Below are positions 1 through 8,035 of a DNA stretch of 43,376 nucleotides, piece by piece (the stretch's first letter is position 1; every line of letters starts with the position of its first letter). This DNA is from CAYHZL01 sp964361075. GTDB taxonomy: Bacteria; Bacteroidota; Ignavibacteria; UBA10030; UBA8401. The notes below the pieces were generated by a model. The model was not told the DNA's origin. It made no database searches and was given only the letters and a program-made list of their open reading frames with translations. The stretch is from positions 1 through 43,376 of the forward strand of contig CAYHZL010000007.1 in the NCBI GenBank assembly GCA_964361075.1. The letters run 5' to 3'. A program made the position numbers and the translations under genes.

Positions 1-1623
1 TATTGCTGTAGAAGACAAATAAATTTTTTCAGCAGCAAGCGCGAAGATACTAAATGTTTCGGGGCGCACTTGGAATTCGTACCACTGGCTTTTTGACCAA
101 TGTAAAATATTATTCAACAACAGCACGAGATTATTGGATGACATCAACGCATTGGTTAGATTTTCCTCAAGTTCTTCATGTGATAATTCTTCTTCCGATA
201 TCATCGTAAGCAGCATCGACAGTGAAGTTAATGGACTTTGCAAATCGTGAGTAACAACGGAGAATAATTTATCTTTTACTGTATGTAATTCTTCAAGCTG
301 CATTTTATGTTGTTCAACTATTGCATTTTGTTTATTCAGCAGTGTGTTTGTTTTTTGTTTTGCTTTGTTGGATTTGTAGAGTAACAAAGCAAAAACGAAC
401 GCAATAAAAAACAATGCAGAAAAAGAGATGGCAAGAATAGTTTGTTGTTTAATAAGTGCTTCCTGCTTTGCCTGATTTTCCATCAAATATTTATTTTCAA
501 CTTCTCTTTGTTTCATTTCATAGAGTAGTTCCAGTTGCGCCAGGTGCCGTTGTTGATCTTCATTGGAAAGAGTATCTTTTATTGCCACATAAATATGTTG
601 GTACTGTAATGCTGTTTTATATTCCTTTTGTATTGTGTACAACTGCACGAGCACACTTATTGCTTGTGCAAGAAAAAAATTATTTTTAAACTTTTGTATT
701 AACACATAATTTTGAAGTGCGTATTCCAATGCTTTATTAATATTTCCTACCGTTTTATAATAATCAGAAAGATTTAACAAACCATTTGAGATGCCGACAT
801 CGTTATTGATCTCCTCGCGGTATAGCAGCGAGCGTTTAAATGCATCGAGTGCCTTGGCTTGCTCTCCTGTTTTCATATACACTAAACCAAGGTTTCCTAA
901 GCTATATCCCATGCCTTGTTTATCGTGAACATCTTGGTTCGATTTGAACGAGGCAAGATAGTACGTATAGGCGCTGTCATATTTTTGTTTGTAGTAATAT
1001 GCATTACCAATATCGCTCAAAATTCCTGCTATATTATAGCGACCAATGGATTTCCATGCGGCACGCGTCCGCAAAAAATATTCCAGTGCCTTATCATAGT
1101 TTTTTGTTACGAGATAAATATTCCCAATGTTATTTAATGTTGCAGCAATACCTTGATTAGAGTGAATTTCTTCGCTGATTTTTAAAGCCTTTAGTTGGTA
1201 TTCGAGTGCCTTGTCGCGGTTTATATTAATATTGTAATTCCCTAAGAAGTTGTATGCTTCCACAATGATATCTTTTTCTTGAATTTTTTCACCTAATTCA
1301 AGCGCATTGCTAAACATAATGGAAGCAGAATCGAACTTTCCTTTGGTTTCGTACAATACGCCAAGTCTGATTTTTGACTGCACGATACCGCGATTATTGT
1401 TTGTGGCTTTTGCTAGCGACAATGCTGTTGTCGCAAAATACATACCACTGTCTGCATTACTCGATAGATATTCAAAAGAAATTTCACACATCAACGATAT
1501 TTTTTTTGAAGCATCCTCTGTTTGTGCGAGTTGCGTTTTGAGTTGTTCTATTCGCGCACTCCACGCAAACAGAGAGATGGGAAGAAGAACGACGAGTACT
1601 ATGTAAAGGCAAAATCGTTTCAT
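1..1623 (-). CDS. TPR-repeat periplasmic sensor histidine kinase (3' end cut by window edge)
   Basis: Reading in from the ATG at 1621-1623, 541 codons stay open to the left edge, so the C-terminus, including most of the ATPase domain, is outside the window. Residues 1-20 look like a Sec signal peptide. About residues 50-330 are TPR-like repeats (recurring 'ALEYxLxALxI...GNIYxxxxNYDKAL' patterns). One membrane segment lies near residues 394-416, followed by a short coiled coil and a HisKA motif VVTHDLQSPLTSL with the predicted phospho-acceptor His near residue 459. This is the common Bacteroidota/Chlorobiota architecture: periplasmic TPR sensor, one TM, cytoplasmic kinase. It follows the methyltransferase gene on the same strand by only 13 bases, so the two are probably co-transcribed. 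The ligand and the partner regulator are unknown. Confidence 0.85.
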   Translation of the reverse strand, partial: MKRFCLYIVLVVLLPISLFAWSARIEQLKTQLAQTEDASKKISLMCEISFEYLSSNADSGMYFATTALSLAKATNNNRGIVQSKIRLGVLYETKGKFDSASIMFSNALELGEKIQEKDIIVEAYNFLGNYNININRDKALEYQLKALKISEEIHSNQGIAATLNNIGNIYLVTKNYDKALEYFLRTRAAWKSIGRYNIAGILSDIGNAYYYKQKYDSAYTYYLASFKSNQDVHDKQGMGYSLGNLGLVYMKTGEQAKALDAFKRSLLYREEINNDVGISNGLLNLSDYYKTVGNINKALEYALQNYVLIQKFKNNFFLAQAISVLVQLYTIQKEYKTALQYQHIYVAIKDTLSNEDQQRHLAQLELLYEMKQREVENKYLMENQAKQEALIKQQTILAISFSALFFIAFVFALLLYKSNKAKQKTNTLLNKQNAIVEQHKMQLEELHTVKDKLFSVVTHDLQSPLTSLSMLLTMISEEELSHEELEENLTNALMSSNNLVLLLNNILHWSKSQWYEFQVRPETFSIFALAAEKIYLSSTAI

Positions 1624-1636
1624 AAAAAAGTGTGAA

Positions 1637-2251
1637 TTATTTTTTGCCGCTAATTAAGAACACAGAATAATTCCGGTCATTTTTTACGACTGTTGCGGCA
1701 GTACTACCATGAACATCACGAAAACCTGATTTTTCAAAAAGTGATTGTATGGATGTACGTTCGAAGCCAAACTGTACTACGCCGGTATTATCGCTATGAA
1801 ATGTGCCATCCTCTGTATCGAGATCGGCGATACATAAACATCCTTCCGGCAACAATAGATCATAGAATTGTTGTAACAGTGGAGCAGGTTCGGGTATGTG
1901 GTGCAATGTCATGCTGCTAAGTATTAAATGGAATGTTCCTTCTATTTTTTCGCCTTGTTCGAAGTGTATAAACTGCGTGCGAACATTTTTTAATTTCAGC
2001 GTATCTATTTTTTTCTGGATGACATCAAGCATTCCTTTTGAATTATCGGCGCCGGTAATACTTTTCACAAGCGGTTGAATGCGGAGAGTAACAAGTCCGG
2101 AACCGCAGCCATAATCGAGAACGTCCATCTCGTGTGTCGGTGTTATCTCACGAATAATTGTGTCTGCCACATCATTTGCGAGTGTAACGCGGCGCGGGTC
2201 TTCATCCCACGTCGCAGCTTTTTCATCGAAGTTTGTTGTGCGCTGATTCAT
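1637..2251 (-). CDS. class I SAM-dependent methyltransferase
   Basis: 204 residues. The glycine-rich SAM-binding motif I (VLDYGCGSGLVTL) sits at about residues 44-56, an acidic motif (ITGADNSKGML) follows, then a post-motif stretch (LILSSMTLHHIPEP) typical of the Methyltransf_11/25 fold. No substrate-recognition domain is visible, so small-molecule, quinone or protein substrates all remain possible. It lies between a membrane protein gene (174 bases upstream) and a sensor kinase (13 bases downstream), all on the minus strand. Family membership is clear and the substrate is not. Confidence 0.85.
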   Translation of the reverse strand: MNQRTTNFDEKAATWDEDPRRVTLANDVADTIIREITPTHEMDVLDYGCGSGLVTLRIQPLVKSITGADNSKGMLDVIQKKIDTLKLKNVRTQFIHFEQGEKIEGTFHLILSSMTLHHIPEPAPLLQQFYDLLLPEGCLCIADLDTEDGTFHSDNTGVVQFGFERTSIQSLFEKSGFRDVHGSTAATVVKNDRNYSVFLISGKK

Positions 2252-2425
2252 GATTTCTGTGCTCGTAAAGTATGGTGAATATTGTCAAGTGTATTCGCTG
2301 CATGCCCCTGTGCAAAAAATGTAGAGAGATTTAAATGTAGTGTCAATAAAAAATATGGATTGTGTAAAACACTTTTATCCCACATCCATTTTTTGTAAGA
2401 AGAATTCAAAACATCGAGTCATTCT

Positions 2426-3073
2426 TTATGTGCTTCTGTGTTTATCTGCCCAGTATGCCCACAACACAAAGAGCCAACCTAAATTTCCTGCAAGAGCAAT
2501 TACATGTTCACTTGGCGGCGGCGGACCAAAAACATTTCCCACATAAATAATCATCATAAAAATAATAAGCGACCACAATCCGAATTTACCAATATTGTCT
2601 TTAGCAGTTGTGGTGCGAAGGTAGAGAGTAACTCCGGCGATGAATAGAATGATTTCGATAACGAGCGTTGCGGGAATAGAGTTCCACAAACCAAGTCCGA
2701 CATGTGTTGCATTGTTGAATCCAAGCGGAAGATCTGGGCGGTGCGTTATAAAATCGAGAATCCAATGGCTGGCAACAACAAACGCAACAACGAGCGAACT
2801 TGCAGCATCTCGCCGAACAGCAAAATATATTCCGCCGAGAAGGAAAGACCACAGTGTTACACCAACAAGACTGTGCGTGATTGGATAGTCATAAAAATTA
2901 AGAGGTGTAAAAGCAGTGTTGCCCGGTTCTATGTGAACGTGTTCGATACCCAACAGTAAAAAGAGAGGCCAAAGCAAATCTATAAACTGTGAAGCCAGTA
3001 CTAACGTGCCGAGCGAAACTTTTGGCGCAACTTTTTTTGCGCCGAACGCAACTGCAAAATGTCCGATGAACAT
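2426..3073 (-). CDS. multi-pass membrane protein, YdjM/DUF457-like putative metal-dependent hydrolase
   Basis: 215 residues with about six hydrophobic segments (roughly 20-45, 60-85, 92-110, 125-150, 158-178, 190-208). Conserved-looking polar residues lie in or next to the membrane: GH at residues 4-5, a THS motif in the second segment and SHWILDFITHRPDLPLG in the third. Membrane-spaced His and Asp residues of this kind recall the DUF457/YdjM family, which is annotated as membrane-bound metal-dependent hydrolases of unknown substrate. No signal for a specific reaction. First gene of the minus-strand group, with the divergent DUF2723 gene upstream. Confidence 0.6.
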   Translation of the reverse strand: MFIGHFAVAFGAKKVAPKVSLGTLVLASQFIDLLWPLFLLLGIEHVHIEPGNTAFTPLNFYDYPITHSLVGVTLWSFLLGGIYFAVRRDAASSLVVAFVVASHWILDFITHRPDLPLGFNNATHVGLGLWNSIPATLVIEIILFIAGVTLYLRTTTAKDNIGKFGLWSLIIFMMIIYVGNVFGPPPPSEHVIALAGNLGWLFVLWAYWADKHRST

Positions 3074-3241
3074 AGTATGTTTGATTATTGATGATGTCGG
3101 TTTCAGGATACAGCTATCTTTTAGCGTGCAGGTATATCTACAAACTTGATAAATGTAATGAAGATTTGTTCAATAAAAAATTAGAATGAACAATTGAACT
3201 TCACACTAGAAATATATACTTTTTATGTGTGATAGAAAAAC

Positions 3242-3285
3242 AACCTCGACTTCAAAACGAAGATCGAGGTTTTATTTTAATTTTT
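3242..3285 (+). terminator. intrinsic-terminator-like hairpin just upstream of the DUF2723 gene
   Basis: AACCTCGACTTC (3242-3253) pairs with GAAG (3259-3262) plus TCGAGGTT (3264-3271), with one bulged A and a short A-rich loop. It is followed by a T-rich run to 3285. There is no plus-strand gene upstream for it to terminate. It could be a leader attenuator of the following gene or a 3' end for transcription starting near 3225. It overlaps the upstream part of the longest open frame of the next gene. Confidence 0.5.
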
Positions 3286-3291
3286 CCCGAT

Positions 3292-5127
3292 ATGAAAAAT
3301 AATTTTAGAACTCACAATATTCATCACTGCATTGCTGTTGGTTTGTGGTTAATTATTTTTGGTGTGTACCTTCAAACAATTGCGCCGGCTGTGAATTTTA
3401 TTGATAGCGGTGAATTGGCAACAGTCGCATGTACACTAAGTATCGCGCATCCCACGGGCTATCCGCTTTTTACTTTACTAGGAAGAGTATTCTCTTTGCT
3501 TCCGATAGCGCGTGAAGAAATTGTCCGACTCAATAGTATGTCTGCATTATTCACGTCGCTGGCTGCAGTAGTTCTCTATTATATTGTGAGATTGTTATTT
3601 CGATGGGATAAAAAAACTGGTGATGCTTTTAGTGTAACCGGTGCTTCACTATTTGCAGTGTGCGTACTTGCGTTTTCGCAAACATTTTGGTCGCAAGCTG
3701 TTACCGTAGAAGTATACTCGCTCCACCTACTATTAATCTCAATGATCATCTATTTTTTTTTGAAAGCGAACCTTGATGAAAAGGAAAATGATTGGTTGAT
3801 GTTCGCCTTTGTGCTGGGATTATCGTTCTCAAATCATCTCACAACTATTTTTTTAGCGCCGGCATTTTTATTTCTTTTTTTTAAAACCCAAGGATTTACA
3901 AAAGCATCTTTTCGGAAAATAGCGACCCTTGTAGTTCCATTTCTTCTCGGGCTCTCAGTATATATTTTTCTTCCGGTACGTGCATCAGCCTCTCCATTGC
4001 TGAACTGGGGAAATCCGTCAACAGTTGAAAATTTTTTCAATCATGTCAGCGCAAAACAATTTCGAGTATGGATGTTTTCTTCGACAGAAATAGCGTCGAG
4101 ACAATTCACATATTTTATTGAACGACTCTCGTCAGAATTTCATTGGACATTCCTGCCATTTCCGATACTTGGTGCATGGAGATTGCTCACAAGACAACGA
4201 ACACTTTGTGTTTTTCTTTTTTTGTTACTTGCCGGTTGTGTTGCGTATGCGATTAATTATGATATTCATGATATTGATTCATATTTTTTATTGGCATTTA
4301 TTGCATTGGCGTTGTTTTCAGCATTTGGTGTTTCGGAAATCTTAGGTTGGATACGTTACGACAACATTAGAAAAGGAATATTTTTTCTTTTTCTGAGTAC
4401 CGTTGTTTTCGAAGTAATAAAAAATTGGAAAGATGTTGACGAAAGCAAAAATTATGTAGTCGAAAATTATACAAAAACAATTTTAACTAATGTGCCGCAA
4501 CATTCCATTCTACTTTCATTTCAATGGGATTATCTTATCTCCGCATCGTACTATTTGCAAAACATTAAACACTTTCGACCTGATATTGTTATCATCGACA
4601 AGGAACTACTGAGGCGTTCTTGGTACTTTGAGCAGTTGAAAAACTTTTATCCAAATATTATAGCAAAGTCTCAAACAGAAATAGATTCTTTTTTAAAAGA
4701 GCTTTATAAATTTGAGCATGGTTTGCCGTACAATCCTTCGGTGATTGAAGGACAGTATATACAAATGATAAATAGTTTTATCGAACACAATATAGATAGC
4801 GTTAATATTTATGTAACATCAGAAATTGAACAAAACATTGCACACAATTTTCTAAGAGTACCGACTGGATTTGCTTATTTGCTCACAAAAGACACAAGCT
4901 ATCATGCGCAAACATTTCCCGCAATAGTATTTCAGGATTTTGAAGGGAGCAATACGTACTCAGTTTCTCTTTGTACTATAATTTCTTCAATGTTAGTTCA
5001 ACGAGGGATGTATGAAAGCTTTTTTAAGAATGACTCGTTTGCACTAAAATACTTTGAAATAGCCAATACAATTAACCCAACCTTGCAATCAGCACAAGCA
5101 ATTAACTTCCTGAAGCAAAAAAAGTAA
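3292..5127 (+). CDS. DUF2723 / TMEM260-like multi-pass membrane protein (GT-C-type glycosyltransferase-like)
   Basis: 611 residues from ATG 3292. The open frame extends back to a GTG at 3229, but that extension crosses a terminator-like hairpin, so the internal ATG is preferred. Neither start has a clear Shine-Dalgarno. The family hallmark is in the first periplasmic loop: TIAPAVNFIDSGELATV followed by IAHPTGYPLF, where the acidic D/E pair resembles the catalytic loop of GT-C protein mannosyltransferases. About ten hydrophobic segments fill the first 380 residues, followed by a soluble C-terminal part of about 220 residues. In eukaryotes TMEM260 is an O-mannosyltransferase. The activity of bacterial relatives is inferred, with a lipid-linked sugar donor likely. 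Confidence 0.8.
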   Translation: MKNNFRTHNIHHCIAVGLWLIIFGVYLQTIAPAVNFIDSGELATVACTLSIAHPTGYPLFTLLGRVFSLLPIAREEIVRLNSMSALFTSLAAVVLYYIVRLLFRWDKKTGDAFSVTGASLFAVCVLAFSQTFWSQAVTVEVYSLHLLLISMIIYFFLKANLDEKENDWLMFAFVLGLSFSNHLTTIFLAPAFLFLFFKTQGFTKASFRKIATLVVPFLLGLSVYIFLPVRASASPLLNWGNPSTVENFFNHVSAKQFRVWMFSSTEIASRQFTYFIERLSSEFHWTFLPFPILGAWRLLTRQRTLCVFLFLLLAGCVAYAINYDIHDIDSYFLLAFIALALFSAFGVSEILGWIRYDNIRKGIFFLFLSTVVFEVIKNWKDVDESKNYVVENYTKTILTNVPQHSILLSFQWDYLISASYYLQNIKHFRPDIVIIDKELLRRSWYFEQLKNFYPNIIAKSQTEIDSFLKELYKFEHGLPYNPSVIEGQYIQMINSFIEHNIDSVNIYVTSEIEQNIAHNFLRVPTGFAYLLTKDTSYHAQTFPAIVFQDFEGSNTYSVSLCTIISSMLVQRGMYESFFKNDSFALKYFEIANTINPTLQSAQAINFLKQKK

Positions 5128-5147
5128 AAAAAAACCTGCCACAAGTA

Positions 5148-5175
5148 TTGACTTTATTGCAAAAAGTTCTATATT
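5148..5175 (+). promoter_or_regulatory. sigma70-type promoter of the tRNA-rpmG-secE-nusG-rpl-rpoBC operon
   Basis: TTGACT at 5148-5153, a 16-base spacer, then TATATT at 5170-5175. Transcription would start about 5182, roughly 30 bases before the first tRNA. The layout is nearly the same as the promoter in front of rpsL (17440), which supports both. Confidence 0.75.
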
Positions 5176-5210
5176 ATTTAACTCTATACAAATGTCTAAA
5201 AAAATTTATT

Positions 5211-5283
5211 GCTGGCGTAGCTCAGCTGGTAGAGCAGCTGATTTGTAATCAGCAGGTCAGGAGTTCAAATCTCCTCGCCAGCT
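5211..5283 (+). tRNA. tRNA-Thr (anticodon TGT)
   Basis: Full cloverleaf: acceptor GCTGGCG pairs with CGCCAGC, D-loop AGCTCAGCTGGTAGAGC, anticodon loop TTTGTAA (anticodon TGT, reads ACA/ACG), and T-arm with TTCAAAT. The CCA end is not encoded. First of four tRNAs in the operon leader. Confidence 0.97.
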
Positions 5284-5290
5284 CAAAAAT

Positions 5291-5373
5291 GGGTAGGTAG
5301 CGAAGTGGTTAAACGCATCAGACTGTAAATCTGACGGCTCCGGCCTTCGGAGGTTCGAATCCTTCCCTACCCA
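5291..5373 (+). tRNA. tRNA-Tyr (anticodon GTA)
   Basis: 83 bases, type II with a long variable arm. Acceptor GGGTAGG pairs with CCTACCC, discriminator A. Anticodon loop CTGTAAA gives GTA. It lies 7 bases after tRNA-Thr(TGT), so it must be released from a common precursor. Confidence 0.97.
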
Positions 5374-5450
5374 CATTCTTTAGGCAATTGTGGAACGGAT
5401 GGTAGTTTTTTTTATTTGAAATATTTTTTGAGCTGTGGATTTAATTATTT

Positions 5451-5523
<73 letters not shown>

Positions 5524-5545
5524 CAAAAAAAATATACAGTTTTGT

Positions 5546-5618
5546 GCGGGAGTAACTCAGTTGGTAGAGTCACAGCCTTCCAAGCTGTTGGTCGCGGGTT
5601 CGAGTCCCGTCTCCCGCT
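5546..5618 (+). tRNA. tRNA-Gly (anticodon TCC)
   Basis: Acceptor GCGGGAG pairs with CTCCCGC, discriminator T. Anticodon loop CTTCCAA gives TCC. T-loop TTCGAGT. Last tRNA before rpmG, 45 bases upstream of its start codon. Confidence 0.97.
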
Positions 5619-5663
5619 CTAGGTAAATGATTTTAGCTTTGGTTATTCAATAAAAGGTTTAAT

Positions 5664-5813
5664 ATGAGAGATATAATCACTTTAGAATGTACGGTTTGCA
5701 AAGAAAGAAATTATTCTACTACCAAAAACAAAAAGAAACAAACTGGTAGAGTTGAATATAGAAAATATTGCAAGCGTTGTAACAAACATCAAACTCACAA
5801 AGAAACAAAATAA
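5664..5813 (+). CDS. rpmG: 50S ribosomal protein L33
   Basis: 49 residues. It starts MRDIITLECTVCKERNYSTT and carries a second CKRCNKH pair, giving two CxxC knuckles. This is the zinc-binding (C+) form of L33, located near the exit site of the large subunit. It sits between tRNA-Gly and tRNA-Trp, which places a ribosomal protein gene inside a tRNA array. The position is the usual FCB one, directly upstream of tRNA-Trp-secE-nusG. No strong Shine-Dalgarno is visible. Confidence 0.95.
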   Translation: MRDIITLECTVCKERNYSTTKNKKKQTGRVEYRKYCKRCNKHQTHKETK

Positions 5814-5822
5814 TTTTTTTGT

Positions 5823-5895
5823 ACGTGTGTAGCTCAATTGGTAGAGTAGCGGTCTCCAAAACCGTTGGTTGGGGGTTCGAGTCCCTCCACACGTG
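5823..5895 (+). tRNA. tRNA-Trp (anticodon CCA)
   Basis: Acceptor ACGTGTG pairs with CACACGT, discriminator G. Anticodon loop CTCCAAA gives CCA. Linked to secE (start 33 bases downstream), as in many bacteria. Confidence 0.97.
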
Positions 5896-5928
5896 CAACA
5901 TTTAACCTCATTATATTGGTATAGCTCG

Positions 5929-6111
5929 ATGAAAGAAAAAATTATCACTTTTTTTTCCGATGTGTACAAGGAAATGAATAAAGTTACGTGGCCTACGAAA
6001 GACGAACTTCGCGATTCTACCATGATTGTGCTGGTAGCATGCCTAATTATTTCCGTTTTTGTGTATGGCGTTGATACTGCCGTTAGTCTTGTCCTTAAAA
6101 GCATCTTTTGA
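5929..6111 (+). CDS. secE: preprotein translocase subunit SecE
   Basis: 60 residues from ATG 5929. An open frame reaches back to 5869 but would overlap tRNA-Trp, so it is rejected. The protein has the short amphipathic helix with the SecE signature EMNKVTWPTKDEL (about residues 14-26) followed by one transmembrane helix (about 33-55). This is the minimal single-TM form. It clamps SecY (31974-33314 in this window) in the inner-membrane translocon. Followed by nusG after 26 bases. Confidence 0.93.
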   Translation: MKEKIITFFSDVYKEMNKVTWPTKDELRDSTMIVLVACLIISVFVYGVDTAVSLVLKSIF

Positions 6112-6137
6112 TTGGAAACTACAAATTGGAAACATCA

Positions 6138-6674
6138 TTGCAAGTTAAATGGTATACTATTCGGACGTACTCCGGACATGAAAACAAGGTAAAAGCTGCT
6201 ATTGAAAGTGAAACAGCTTTGGCTGGACTTCAGGAAAAGATTACTCGCGTTGTAGTTCCTGCCGAAAAAGTGTTTGAAGTAAAAGATGGAAAGAAAAAAA
6301 GTAAAATAAAAAATTTTTTTCCCGGATATATTTTCGTTGAGGCTACTCTGGATGAAAAGACAAAACATCTTATTCTCAATACGCCTTCGGTTTTAAGTTT
6401 TGTTGGCGCGAAGGATAAACCTGTTCCATTGCAGCCGGATGAAGTGAAGCGATTAATTGGTCGAATTGAAGAAGCTGCAGGTGGCGTTGAAGTATTGGAA
6501 GTTCCATTCCACGTTGGCGAACCGATAAAAGTAATCAGCGGTCCATTTAATAATTTCTCTGGTTTTGTACAGGAAGTAAATGAAGAAAAGTTAAAGCTCA
6601 AAGTTATGGTAAGTATTTTCGGAAGAAAAACACCGGTTGAGCTTGATTTTACACAAGTAGAAATTGAAAAATAA
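6138..6674 (+). CDS. nusG: transcription termination/antitermination protein NusG
   Basis: 178 residues from TTG 6138, which gives MQVKWYTIRTYSGHENKVK, the canonical NusG N-terminus. GGAAA at 6128-6132 can act as its Shine-Dalgarno. A TTG at 6108 overlapping the secE stop would add ten residues and cannot be excluded. The NGN domain spans about residues 3-115 (FFPGYIFVE conserved). The C-terminal KOW domain (about 125-175: GEPIKVISGPFNNFSG) contacts S10, Rho or NusA. It binds the RNA polymerase clamp, coupling transcription to translation or termination. Confidence 0.93.
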   Translation: MQVKWYTIRTYSGHENKVKAAIESETALAGLQEKITRVVVPAEKVFEVKDGKKKSKIKNFFPGYIFVEATLDEKTKHLILNTPSVLSFVGAKDKPVPLQPDEVKRLIGRIEEAAGGVEVLEVPFHVGEPIKVISGPFNNFSGFVQEVNEEKLKLKVMVSIFGRKTPVELDFTQVEIEK

Positions 6675-6701
6675 TTTAGCATTTAATTTTAAGAGAATAC
6701 T

Positions 6702-7127
6702 ATGGCAAAAAAAATTACAGGATTCGTGAAGCTGCAAATTCCTGCCGGACAAGCGAATCCTGCACCACCTGTAGGTCCAGCGCTTGGTCAAAAAGGTGTT
6801 AATATTATGGAGTTTTGCAAGCAGTTTAATGCAAAAACTCAGGCGCAAGCCGGATTAATTATCCCTGTTATTATTACAGTTTTTTCTGATAAGTCATTTA
6901 CTTTTATTACGAAAACACCTCCGGCGGCAGTTCTTCTATTAAAAGCTGCAAAAATTCCAAAAGGTTCAGGCGAACCAAATCGTAATAAAGTTGGAAAAGT
7001 TACCAGAGCGCAAGTGCGAGAAATTGCAACGACAAAAATGCCCGATCTCAATGCGGCAAATGTTGAATCTGCAATGAGCATGATTGAAGGTACGGCAAAA
7101 AGTTTAGGTATTACTGTAGAAGGTTAA
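6702..7127 (+). CDS. rplK: 50S ribosomal protein L11
   Basis: 141 residues, the usual length. The N-terminal domain carries the proline-rich PAGQANPAPPVGPALGQKG switch (about 15-33). The C-terminal RNA-binding domain ends IEGTAKSLGITVEG. L11 forms the GTPase-associated centre with 23S helices 43/44 and is the site of thiostrepton action and of stringent-factor sensing. Followed by rplA across a 61-base gap containing an L1-site-like hairpin. Confidence 0.97.
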   Translation: MAKKITGFVKLQIPAGQANPAPPVGPALGQKGVNIMEFCKQFNAKTQAQAGLIIPVIITVFSDKSFTFITKTPPAAVLLLKAAKIPKGSGEPNRNKVGKVTRAQVREIATTKMPDLNAANVESAMSMIEGTAKSLGITVEG

Positions 7128-7136
7128 TTTATTCAC

Positions 7137-7169
7137 GTGGGAGTTGCGCTATTGCAACGTTCGCACCAC
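7137..7169 (+). promoter_or_regulatory. putative L1-binding mRNA site (autoregulation of rplA)
   Basis: GTGG (7137-7140) pairs with CCAC (7166-7169) and GTTGC (7143-7147) pairs with GCAAC (7154-7158) around a 6-base loop. The two stems are separated by an asymmetric internal loop (GA on one side, GTTCGCA on the other). This copies the layout of the L1 site on 23S rRNA (GGTGGGAG... then ...ACCACC). The site is 20 bases before the rplA start, suitable for L1 to repress its own translation. Confidence 0.6.
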
Positions 7170-7188
7170 TAAATAGAAAGATACGGCA

Positions 7189-7881
7189 ATGAAAGTCGGA
7201 AAAAGATTAAAAGCTATTGCAGCAAAAGTTGACAAGAAAAAAGCGTACTCGGTTGATGATGCAGTTGCGCTGGTAAAAGAAACAGCGACAGCAAAATTTG
7301 ATGAAGCAGTTGATATAGCAGTTCGTTTAGGCGTTGATCCTAAAAAAGCAGATCAGGCAATTCGTGGAACGGTTGCATTGCCGCACGGTATCGGAAAAAC
7401 AGTACGTGTGTTGGTTATGGCAAAATCTCCGAAAGACGCAGAAGCAAAAGCGGCTGGTGCTGAATATGCCGGTCTTCAAGAGTATGTTGAAAAACTACAA
7501 AGTGGATGGGCTGATATCGATGTTATTATTGCAACGCCCGATGTGATGGTTGAGGTTGGTAAGCTTGGAAAAATTCTCGGTCCACGCGGTTTAATGCCGA
7601 ATCCGAAAAGCGGTACAGTTACACAAGATGTTGCCACAGCAGTAAAAGAAGTAAAAGCCGGCAAGATAGAATTCCGCGTTGATAAAGCCGGTGTTGTTCA
7701 CGCCACAATTGGTAAAGCAAAATTTGAAAAAGATAAACTTGCCGACAATATCAAAGCATTTCTTGCAACAATTGCAAAATTAAAACCGGCATCATCAAAA
7801 GGACAGTATGTGCGAAGTATTTATATTTCTTCCACGATGGGTCCTGGTGTTCAGATTGATCGCTCGGTTGTTCAATCATAA
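7189..7881 (+). CDS. rplA: 50S ribosomal protein L1
   Basis: 230 residues, standard length. It shows the two-domain L1 fold with the hinge motif GTVALPHGIGKTVRVLV (about 62-78) and the family signature ILGPRGLMPNPKSGTVT (about 127-143). L1 forms the mobile stalk at the tRNA exit site and typically represses its own mRNA. A matching RNA structure lies just upstream. Followed by a 154-base spacer before rplJ. Confidence 0.97.
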   Translation: MKVGKRLKAIAAKVDKKKAYSVDDAVALVKETATAKFDEAVDIAVRLGVDPKKADQAIRGTVALPHGIGKTVRVLVMAKSPKDAEAKAAGAEYAGLQEYVEKLQSGWADIDVIIATPDVMVEVGKLGKILGPRGLMPNPKSGTVTQDVATAVKEVKAGKIEFRVDKAGVVHATIGKAKFEKDKLADNIKAFLATIAKLKPASSKGQYVRSIYISSTMGPGVQIDRSVVQS

Positions 7882-7890
7882 AATTTTCGA

Positions 7891-7928
7891 AAAGACTTTT
7901 CATGTTGAATACAACGTGAAGAGTCTTT
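7891..7928 (+). promoter_or_regulatory. 17-bp hairpin in the rplA-rplJ spacer, candidate L10-leader element
   Basis: Bases 7891-7907 pair without a gap with 7912-7928 (two or so G-U pairs) around the loop AATA. It has no U-tract, so it is not a standard terminator. The spacer before rplJ is where L10(L7/L12)4 autoregulation acts in many bacteria, and E. coli has processing sites in this operon. The remaining 107 bases contain a GC-rich stretch (7980-8000) that may belong to the same leader. Assignment as an L10 leader is inference. Confidence 0.5.
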
Positions 7929-8035
7929 GCTGTCTTAAAAAGAATTTACGCACTCATTACATACTACATTCTTGAACGGTGCCGGGCGTAAGCGCGGGCT
8001 TCTCACTCTTCAAAAATAATAAACGAAGTCATTCA

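Noticed and set aside
456..1606. Plus-strand open frames opposite the TPR kinase
   Set aside because: They are antisense shadows; the minus strand encodes one continuous 541-codon kinase with TPR and HisKA motifs.
3229..3291. GTG start for the DUF2723 protein
   Set aside because: The extension translates a terminator-like hairpin and has no family similarity, although peptide data could overturn this.
5869..5928. Upstream extension of the secE open frame
   Set aside because: It overlaps the T-arm and acceptor of tRNA-Trp and has no SecE similarity; ATG 5929 gives a standard minimal SecE.
5682..6104. Minus-strand open frame of 140 codons
   Set aside because: It runs antisense through rpmG, tRNA-Trp and secE; the peptide has no recognisable domain.
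7979..8035. Upstream extension of the rplJ open frame
   Set aside because: Leader sequence; L10 homology begins at ATG 8036.
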